In this document: positions 58,200 through 64,000 of the stretch, in pieces
Layout: each line of letters starts with the position of its first letter
Position numbering within the stretch: position 1 is the first letter of the stretch
Assembly (NCBI GenBank): GCA_032119795.1
Contig: JAUMFO010000008.1
Coordinates: forward strand, 465,500-529,499
Length of the DNA: 64,000 nucleotides
DNA from: JAGIBJ01 sp032119795
Lineage (GTDB): Bacteria > Actinomycetota > Thermoleophilia > Solirubrobacterales > Solirubrobacteraceae
Reading direction: 5' to 3'
The notes under the pieces: model-generated
Told to the model about the DNA's origin: nothing
Databases searched by the model: none
Seen by the model: the letters and a program-made list of their open reading frames with translations, nothing else
Program-made: the position numbers and the translations under genes

Positions 58200-59302
58200 T
58201 GGGTCAGCCGGCCCAGCCGGGAATCGCACGCCTGCGCAGGCCGCGGCCCCGCCTTCGGGCGGTCGCGTCAACGGTCGCGCTCGCGTCCTTCATGCTCCTG
58301 GCGGGCTGTGGAGGTGACGACGACCCCGCCGGATCGGCCGGCACCACCGCCCCCTCCACCCCGCGCGTCTCCTGGACGCTCGTGCTCGACTACGAGCCCA
58401 ACGCCGTCCACGCCGGCATCCTGCAAGCCGAGCGGGCCGGTTACTTCAAGGACGCTGGCATCGATCTCACGGTCGTCGCGCCATCGTCGACCTCCGACGC
58501 ACTGACGCAGGTCTCGCGCGGCAAGGCTGACGTCGGTCTGGCCGACCTCATCGACGTCGCCCGCCGCAACGAGCGCGCCACTCCAGCGACCGAGTCCGCA
58601 GACATCGAGCCTGAGCGCGACGCCTCGGTCACGCTCGCGGGTGCGGTCGTCCAACGCCCCCTGAGTGGGCTCATCGTTCGCGCCGACGCCGGCATCACTA
58701 CCCCCGAGCAGCTCGCCGGGAAGAAGATCGCCGTAAGCGGGCTGCCCTCCGACGAGGCCGTCGTGAAGGCGATCGTCCGCAAGGACGGCACACCGCTCCC
58801 CACCAAGCTGATCACGCTGGGCTTCAACGGACTCAAAGCCCTCGACGCCGGACGCGTCGATGCGACGACCGCCTACTGGCCCGCCGACCAGGTCACGCTG
58901 GAACAGCTCGGCAGCAAAGGCACGGCGTTCGCGCTCGACAAGTTCGGCGGCCCCGCGTATCCCGGCTTGGTGGCCTTCACCAGCCGGCGCCTCGCCGTGA
59001 CCGACCCTGTGCACGTGAGCGGCTTCGCCGAGGCGCTCGCCCACGGCACCCGCGACGTGATCGCAGACCCTGCTCTCGGCGAGTCCGCCGTGCAGGAGCG
59101 TTTCCCAGAACTCGACGCCAAGACGACCCAGGCGCAGCTCGCCAACTACGTGCCGCTGTTCGGCAGCGCGGCGACGGCGGGAATGCTCAAGCAAGCCGAC
59201 CTCCTGGCGTTCACCGAGTTTGCCGCCGAGTCCGGCCTCACGGAGCGCAAACTCTCCGTCGCCGAGCTCACCGCGATCCCACCGGAGAGCGTCCAGCCAT
59301 GA
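58199..59302 (+). CDS. ABC transporter substrate-binding lipoprotein (NMT1/ThiY-like)
   Basis: 367 aa. Signal peptide with lipobox LAGC (Cys38). The mature protein has the NMT1/THI5-like pattern: LVLDYEPNAVHAGILQAERAGYFKDAGIDL, ALTQVSRGKADVGLADL, GKKIAVSGLPSDEAVVKAIV. ThiY-type proteins bind formylaminopyrimidine or HMP; sulfonate and nitrate binders are related. First protein of a three-gene ABC operon with ATGA overlaps. Confidence 0.86.
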   Translation: MGQPAQPGIARLRRPRPRLRAVASTVALASFMLLAGCGGDDDPAGSAGTTAPSTPRVSWTLVLDYEPNAVHAGILQAERAGYFKDAGIDLTVVAPSSTSDALTQVSRGKADVGLADLIDVARRNERATPATESADIEPERDASVTLAGAVVQRPLSGLIVRADAGITTPEQLAGKKIAVSGLPSDEAVVKAIVRKDGTPLPTKLITLGFNGLKALDAGRVDATTAYWPADQVTLEQLGSKGTAFALDKFGGPAYPGLVAFTSRRLAVTDPVHVSGFAEALAHGTRDVIADPALGESAVQERFPELDAKTTQAQLANYVPLFGSAATAGMLKQADLLAFTEFAAESGLTERKLSVAELTAIPPESVQP

Positions 59303-60042
59303 GTGCGCTGCTCCGCGCCGAGGGCGTCACCGTCCTCGGGCGGAGCGGCGAGCCCATCATCGACCGAATCGATCTCGAGGTCCAGCGGGGCGAGGTCCTC
59401 GCCCTCCTCGGCGTGAACGGGAGCGGCAAGACCACGTTGATCCGCGTCCTTGCCGGGCTCGTGGCGCCCGACGCGGGCGCACTCACGCTGGGCGACGGCG
59501 GCGAGCCCGGTGCGCGCCGCCACGCGGCGTACCTGCCCCAGCTGGCGCGGCCGGTCGCGTGGCGCGACGCCGTCGGCAACGCAGCCCTCCCACTGGAGGC
59601 CAGCGGCATCGGGCGGCGCACCGCCCGCCGGGCTGCCCGTGAAGCCCTGCTCGCCCACGATCCGGCACTCATGCGGCGCGGCGGGCGCCGTGCCGCGAGC
59701 CTTTCGGGTGGAGAGCGACAGCGTCTGCTCTTGGCGGGCGTGCTGGCCATCGCCCGACCGATCGTGCTGCTCGACGAGCCACTTGGCGCCGTCGACGCCA
59801 TCGAGCGACGCGCCGCCGGGGAACGCCTCCGTGCGCTCTCGGCAAGCGGAAGCGCCGTGGTGCTCGTGACGCACGAGCCCACCGAGGCCGCGCGCGTCGC
59901 CGACCGGATCGTGGTGCTCGGTCGACGCCCTGGGACGGTGATCGCCGAGCGCGTGCCACCCCCACCAGATCGCCGCGACGCCGAGCTCCAGGGCCTGCTC
60001 GCCGCAGATCTCCTCGAGCTGCTCGCTGGAGCAGCCGCATGA
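59299..60042 (+). CDS. ABC transporter ATP-binding protein (ThiZ-like)
   Basis: 247 aa. Walker A GVNGSGKTT near 39-47, signature LSGGERQRL, Walker B IVLLDEPLGAVDAIE, and switch His in VTHEP. ATG overlaps the binding-protein stop (ATGA) and its stop overlaps the permease start. Same group as SsuB/TauB/ThiZ ATPases. Confidence 0.9.
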   Translation: MSALLRAEGVTVLGRSGEPIIDRIDLEVQRGEVLALLGVNGSGKTTLIRVLAGLVAPDAGALTLGDGGEPGARRHAAYLPQLARPVAWRDAVGNAALPLEASGIGRRTARRAAREALLAHDPALMRRGGRRAASLSGGERQRLLLAGVLAIARPIVLLDEPLGAVDAIERRAAGERLRALSASGSAVVLVTHEPTEAARVADRIVVLGRRPGTVIAERVPPPPDRRDAELQGLLAADLLELLAGAAA

Positions 60043-60791
60043 GGAGCTCGTTCCTGCGCACACTCGCGGCGCTGCTCCTCATGCTCGGCGCCTGGGAAGC
60101 GGCGTGCGCGGCCTTCGAGGTTGACCCGTCGACGCTGCCCGCCCCGAGCGACGCGTGGACGGCCTTCACCGGCTCCCAGGACGTGCTGCTTCGCGCGCTG
60201 CGCACCACCGCCATCGAGGCGTTGGCCGGACTGGCCGCCGCGTTGCTGCTTGGCGGACTTCTCGGCCTCGCCATGGCCGCGTTTCGGCCAATTCGCGCCA
60301 CGTTTGAACCGGTGCTGGTGGTTTCGCAGACGATCCCGGTCATCGCCATCGCGCCACTCCTCGTCACCTGGCTTGGCTTCGGGCTGCTCCCGAAGATCGT
60401 CGTCGTCGCGCTGATCGCAATCTTCCCGATCATCGTCGCCGTCGCGCAGGGCGTCCGGCAAGCCGACTCGGCCGTTGACGAGCTCCTGCGTGGCGCCGGA
60501 GCTGGCCGGTGGCGCCGGCTTCGACTCGTCGAACTCCCTGCGGCCGTCCCGGCGATGCTTGCTGGGGCCCGAGTCTCCGCGCTGCTGGTCGTCCCCGGCG
60601 CCGTCGCCGCCGAACTCGTCGGCGCCACGGACGGGCTCGGCCGACTCCTGCTGATCTACGACCGCGACGGGCGCACCGAGCTCACCTTTGCGTGCGTCCT
60701 GCTGCTCGCCGCCCTGGGATTGGCGCTTTGGACGCTCGTCTCGATCGCTGACCGGTGGTCGGCTCGCCGTGGGCTCGTCGGCTCGGCCTGA
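60039..60791 (+). CDS. ABC transporter permease (ThiX/SsuC-like)
   Basis: 250 aa, six predicted helices. The EAA-type loop is at about 140-170 (ADSAVDELLRGAGAGRWRRLRLVELPAAVPAMLAGARV in outline). The P-x-I-A-x-A-P-L-L segment (TIPVIAIAPLLVTWLGFG) is typical for the SsuC/TauC/ThiX group. Overlaps the ATPase by 4 bp. Confidence 0.88.
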   Translation: MRSSFLRTLAALLLMLGAWEAACAAFEVDPSTLPAPSDAWTAFTGSQDVLLRALRTTAIEALAGLAAALLLGGLLGLAMAAFRPIRATFEPVLVVSQTIPVIAIAPLLVTWLGFGLLPKIVVVALIAIFPIIVAVAQGVRQADSAVDELLRGAGAGRWRRLRLVELPAAVPAMLAGARVSALLVVPGAVAAELVGATDGLGRLLLIYDRDGRTELTFACVLLLAALGLALWTLVSIADRWSARRGLVGSA

Positions 60792-61045
60792 CTGCCGGAG
60801 GGCGATCAACTTGCGGCGCCCGGGAACTTGCCATTACCGGCCCGAAGCCAGACTCCCCCCGCAAATGACGGGATTCCGTGGGTTGCTCTCTCCTGAACAA
60901 GGGTTCACGACCGTGGTATTCGCTCCGACCGCGGAAGGCTACGGTCAAGAATCCCTGCAAGATCGCAATCTGCCAAGAATCGAAAGACGATTCATTCGGC
61001 GCCGGGAATACGGCTTTACCGCAGACAAAGTGGGGTGCCGCACGC

Positions 61046-61051
61046 TACGCT
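61046..61051 (+). promoter_or_regulatory. Putative -10 (TACGCT)
   Basis: 9 nt before the ATG at 61061. The gap 60792-61060 is noticeably less GC-rich than its surroundings and shows no gene. Confidence 0.4.
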
Positions 61052-61060
61052 CCACCGACC

Positions 61061-62389
61061 ATGAGCACCGCCGCTTCGTCCCAGGCAGCTTCGACGATCT
61101 CGTATGCCGATCTCTACGCCCGGTGGGAGCGCGGCCACTGGCTGGCCACTGAAGTCGATTTCACGCAAGATCGGATCGACTGGCAGGAGAAAATGTCTCC
61201 TGAGGAGCGCCAAGCGGCGCTCTGGTTCCTCGCGCTGTTCTTCCATGGCGAGGATGAGGTCACCGACGACTTGTCGCCCTACATCGAGGCCGCTCCGACC
61301 GAGGAGCAGACGTACTTCCTCTGCACCCAGCAGGTCGACGAAGCCCGCCACGCGATCTTCTTCAACCGCTTCATGCACGAGGTCGTCGGCATCGGCGACG
61401 GCTCGACCGGTTCCAGCCTGGACGCGACCAAGGTCCACCTGACATGGGGCCACCGCAAGACCTTTGAGAACCTCGCGAACGTTGCGAACAAACTCAAGAC
61501 CGACAAGTCCCGCCGGACGTACGCGGAGGCGATCACCAACTACATGGTGATCGTCGAGGGCACCATGGCGCAGCCAGGCCAGCACCTGCTCGAGTCGTGG
61601 CTGGAGCGCACCGGGTTGCTGCCCGGCTTCCTCGATGGCCTGCACAACGTCGCCAACGACGAGCAGCGTCACATCGCCTTCGGGATGAAGACCCTCGCCG
61701 ACATGTACGCGGAGGATCGCGAGGAGATCGGCCAGGTCATCACCGAGGCCATCCGCCAGACGGGGACGTACCTGATGGCGTTCGCCTACCCCAACCATGG
61801 CGACTCAACGTTCCTCGAACCCATTGGCCTGCGCCTTCAGGATCTCTACACCGATTCCTTCCGTGCACTGTCCGCACGCCTGCGTGGCATCGGCTTCACC
61901 GAGGAGGAGCGACTCAAGGCGCTGACCCTCGACCCGTCGGTCACGTTCGAGGAGCAGGGCGAGAAGTTCATGCGCCTGCTCGACGCCGGCTACATCGGCG
62001 ACGGGACCCGTCCGGTATCCAAGGACCCCGAGGACGTCGACCTCGCGTTCGACATGCTCCAGAACATCATCAAGGCGCACCCGCCGACGCTCGGCACCGT
62101 CGTGCAGTTCGACCTCACCGACGTCGGCCCGCGGCACTACCTCGTGTCGCCCGACGGCCTGGAGTACGTCCGTGAGCGCCACCCGGCGCCGTCCGTCAGC
62201 TTGAAGGTCTCCCTCAACGACCTCCTCGACCTCATCGGCGAGCGCGCCAACCCGATCAAGCTGATCCTGCAGCGCAAGCTCAAGATCACCGGCGATCGCG
62301 GCCTGCTCGTCGGTCAGCGCTCGATCTTCGGCCCGCCGCCCGCCTCGTCGGCCAGGCGTTTGCCGCTCCTCGAGAAACTCGGCTTCTAG
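61061..62389 (+). CDS. R2-like diiron protein fused to an SCP2 lipid-binding domain
   Basis: 442 aa. Residues 15-300 have the ribonucleotide-reductase R2/ferritin-like diiron pattern: E64 or E66, E94-x2-H97 (DEARHAIFF), E166 (IVEGTMAQPG), E201-x2-H204 (DEQRHIAFG). At the position of the R2 radical tyrosine (H97+4) there is Phe101, so a classical class Ia radical is not expected; R2c or R2lox-type oxidase chemistry is possible. Residues 326-425 look like an SCP2 sterol-carrier domain (TVVQFDLTDVGPRHYLVSPD, SLKVSLNDLLDLI). No nrdA-type gene is nearby. Leaderless ATG at 61061. Confidence 0.8.
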   Translation: MSTAASSQAASTISYADLYARWERGHWLATEVDFTQDRIDWQEKMSPEERQAALWFLALFFHGEDEVTDDLSPYIEAAPTEEQTYFLCTQQVDEARHAIFFNRFMHEVVGIGDGSTGSSLDATKVHLTWGHRKTFENLANVANKLKTDKSRRTYAEAITNYMVIVEGTMAQPGQHLLESWLERTGLLPGFLDGLHNVANDEQRHIAFGMKTLADMYAEDREEIGQVITEAIRQTGTYLMAFAYPNHGDSTFLEPIGLRLQDLYTDSFRALSARLRGIGFTEEERLKALTLDPSVTFEEQGEKFMRLLDAGYIGDGTRPVSKDPEDVDLAFDMLQNIIKAHPPTLGTVVQFDLTDVGPRHYLVSPDGLEYVRERHPAPSVSLKVSLNDLLDLIGERANPIKLILQRKLKITGDRGLLVGQRSIFGPPPASSARRLPLLEKLGF

Positions 62390-62499
62390 CCTGAGGCACC
62401 TCTCGCTTGCATCTCGCGTCCGGGTGAAACCGACAGGGCCAACGGCCTGAGTCCGTTCCACCCGAACTCGATCTGCGGCGCGATAGGCACCTCAGGTAC

Positions 62500-62530
62500 A
62501 AAAAAGGGCGCCCGCTGGGCGCCCTTTTTT
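62500..62530. terminator. Bidirectional rho-independent terminator
   Basis: A6-GGGCGCCC-GCT-GGGCGCCC-T6, a perfect hairpin with A/T runs on both sides, between the convergent stops at 62389 and 62552. Confidence 0.92.
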
Positions 62531-62551
62531 GTTTGCGCGTTAGCGCGGTGC

Positions 62552-63046
62552 TTAGGAAGCGTTAGGCGCCGGATCCTTGGCTGCTGCTGCCGTGGTGCCG
62601 TTGCCGTTGGCGGCGGGGACGTAGTCGAACGTCTCCTCCGGGCCGAAGAGCAGGTCAAGGACCTTGTCTCGCAGGCCGGAGCTGGCGACGAGGGCGATCG
62701 CGCCGCCGAGCAGGGCGAGGGCCAGGAACTTGCCCTTGCCGCCGCCGCGCTTGGACTTCCCAATGCTGTGCGGCGCGTCGCGGAGCGCCTCCTGCGCCGT
62801 CTTGGCTGCCTCGTAGGCGGCCTTCAGCTCCTTCTGGAGCTTCGCGTCGTTGAGGAGCGCCTGCGCGGGGCGCTTGCTCTTGCTCGCGCGCTTGTACGCC
62901 GAACGCGAGGAGTCGACGGCGTCGCGAACCTGATCGCGCAGGTCGGCGTCGGCCAGTACGCGCTGCACGTACGGGTTGTCTTTGAGTGACTCAAGCAGTG
63001 CTGCGCCCTGCTGGGCGCTGTGCTCGGCCTTGTCCTTGGCTGCCAT
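62552..63046 (-). CDS. Membrane protein, hypothetical
   Basis: 164 aa. A Lys/Ala-rich helical N-terminal half (LADADLRDQVRDAVDSSRSA; KLQKELKAAYEAAKTAQEAL), then a Lys/Gly patch and one membrane helix (FLALALLGGAIALVASSGL), and a short Thr/Ala tail. It resembles YtxH-like or histone-like membrane proteins only in build. ATG at 63046 has AAGGAGAG 7 nt upstream. Confidence 0.7.
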   Translation of the reverse strand: MAAKDKAEHSAQQGAALLESLKDNPYVQRVLADADLRDQVRDAVDSSRSAYKRASKSKRPAQALLNDAKLQKELKAAYEAAKTAQEALRDAPHSIGKSKRGGGKGKFLALALLGGAIALVASSGLRDKVLDLLFGPEETFDYVPAANGNGTTAAAAKDPAPNAS

Positions 63047-63196
63047 GTGGTTGCTCTCCTTCCCGAGCGGCCTGTTGGTGCTCGCGGCGAGTGGCCGCGG
63101 GCGGAGGCTGCTCGGCTCCGTTTTGGCTCTCCCGGAGCATAGCTTCGCGCCAGGCGCGCAGGCGTCACTTTGCAGGTGACGGGGCGACAGTCCCGG

Positions 63197-64000
63197 TCAG
63201 CGGGGGCGCCGAGGCCGGGGCCTCAGCGCCAGTTCCAACACTTCGTCGATCGTGGCGACGAAGTGAAAGTCAATGCTTTCGCGCAGGGATTCGGGAAAGT
63301 CGCCGAGGTCTCGCTCGTTGCGGGCTGGGGCGATGACCGTCTTGTAGCCGAGGTCTTGCGCGCCGAGCGCCTTCTCTTTGAGGCCACCGATCGCGAGGAC
63401 CTGACCGGTAAGCGTGATCTCCCCGGTCATGGCGACGTCGTCACGGATTGGGCGGCCGGAGATCAGTGAGGCCAGCGCGGTGGCGATCGTGATCCCGGCG
63501 GACGGGCCATCTTTGGGGATCGCACCGGCTGGCACGTGGACGTGCACGTCGTGGGTCTTGAACCAGTCTTTGGGGGCGTCTGGTGCGACGGTGGCGACGT
63601 TGCCGCGCAGCCAGGTAAACGCCGCCTGGCCGGATTCGCGCATGACGTCGCCGAGTTGGCCGGTGAGCACGAATCGCCCGTTGCCGGGGATCGCGGCTGC
63701 CTCGATGTAGAGCACGTCGCCGCCGACGGGCGTCCACGCCAGGCCGCTCGCGACGCCCGGGGCAGAGCTTCGGCGGCGGCGCTCCTTCTCACGGCGGCGG
63801 TTGCCGAGCATCTCGCGGGCTTTGGCGGCGCTCACGCTCATGCGCCCCTCCAGCGTGCCCTCGGCGACTTGGCGCGCGAGTTTGCGGGCCACGCTGCGGA
63901 TCTGGCGGTCCAGGCCGCGCACGCCGGCCTCGCGGGTGTACTCGGCAATGATCGTGCGCAGGGCGGCATCGGTGAACGACACCTGCCCACGTTTGAGCCC
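63197..64000 (-). CDS. lon: Lon protease (partial, C-terminal part)
   Basis: The last 267 codons of an ATP-dependent Lon; the ATPase part lies beyond the right edge. The alpha subdomain (YTREAGVRGLDRQIRSVARKLA) is followed by the S16 protease domain with catalytic Ser in PKDGPSAG and Lys in GGLKEKALGA. The reading frame is open to position 64000 (GLKRGQ before the first internal GTG), so the visible GTG is not the start. Confidence 0.95.
   Translation of the reverse strand, partial: GLKRGQVSFTDAALRTIIAEYTREAGVRGLDRQIRSVARKLARQVAEGTLEGRMSVSAAKAREMLGNRRREKERRRRSSAPGVASGLAWTPVGGDVLYIEAAAIPGNGRFVLTGQLGDVMRESGQAAFTWLRGNVATVAPDAPKDWFKTHDVHVHVPAGAIPKDGPSAGITIATALASLISGRPIRDDVAMTGEITLTGQVLAIGGLKEKALGAQDLGYKTVIAPARNERDLGDFPESLRESIDFHFVATIDEVLELALRPRPRRPR

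Noticed and set aside
61061..62389. Ordinary NrdB ribonucleotide reductase small subunit
   Set aside because: Radical Tyr position is Phe, an SCP2 domain is attached, and no large subunit gene adjoins.
63197..63982. Complete short S16 protease gene starting at the GTG at 63982
   Set aside because: The frame stays open and Lon-like to the window edge, so this is the end of a longer lon gene.

Overview
The window is high-GC DNA, densely coded on both strands, with many GTG and some TTG starts. The gene content points to an actinobacterium: rplY-pth-mfd-mazG-eno-divIC order, class I FbaB-type aldolase, alpha2-type glycyl-tRNA synthetase, a LytR-CpsA-Psr protein, PASTA-less Ser/Thr kinase, and many secreted proteins with Lys-rich C-terminal stalk domains. 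A deep-branching class such as Thermoleophilia (Solirubrobacterales) is my best inference; no rRNA is present to settle it. About twenty start codons are preceded, at 6-9 nt, by a TANNNT hexamer and by no Shine-Dalgarno, so leaderless mRNAs look common. I used this to choose several starts.

Layout. 1-2.7 kb: polyamine-type ABC importer operon (potA-potD-potB, running off the left edge). 2.9-8.9 kb: two paralogous secreted glycosidase-like proteins flanking ppx, a ThDP enzyme and its divergent HxlR regulator, with an array of small palindromes between ppx and the ThDP gene. 9.0-12.7 kb: an ECF sigma factor fused to a zinc-finger anti-sigma-like tail, converging on a four-gene unit whose genes all overlap by GTGA. 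12.8-15.7 kb: fbaB, small proteins and an isolated csrA. 15.7-26.3 kb: a long minus-strand housekeeping block (rplY, pth, secreted protein, pfkB-type kinase, mfd, foldase, mazG, eno, divIC).

26.4-36.2 kb is an accessory block placed between rplY and prs, genes that are usually neighbours. It holds a membrane Ser/Thr kinase, a convergent FHA-HTH regulator, a 1491-residue secreted beta-propeller/Ig-like protein, a TetR regulator and another secreted protein. 36.4-39.1 kb: prs, glmU, tRNA-Gln. 39.2-42 kb: a thrombospondin-type-3 repeat protein and a PucR-type regulator. 42-48.5 kb: metG, tatD, rsmA, ispE, dedA and a degenerate M23 protein. 48.6-51.6 kb: rsmI, ROK glucokinase, LCP protein. 51.6-55.4 kb: two secreted lipases separated by a 700-bp gene-free tract of large inverted repeats, then a cysteine-less FmdB-like protein. 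55.5-64 kb: a methyltransferase/TetR pair with twin operators, glyS, a ThiXYZ-like ABC operon started by a tiny ORF, a diiron R2-like protein fused to an SCP2 domain, a membrane protein and the C-terminal part of lon.

The most unusual items are the covarying stem-loop elements at 53.0-53.5 kb, a palindrome (TGAGCA-N-TGCTCA) at the same distance upstream of the -10 of two secreted-protein promoters, the sigma/anti-sigma fusion, and the R2-SCP2 fusion.
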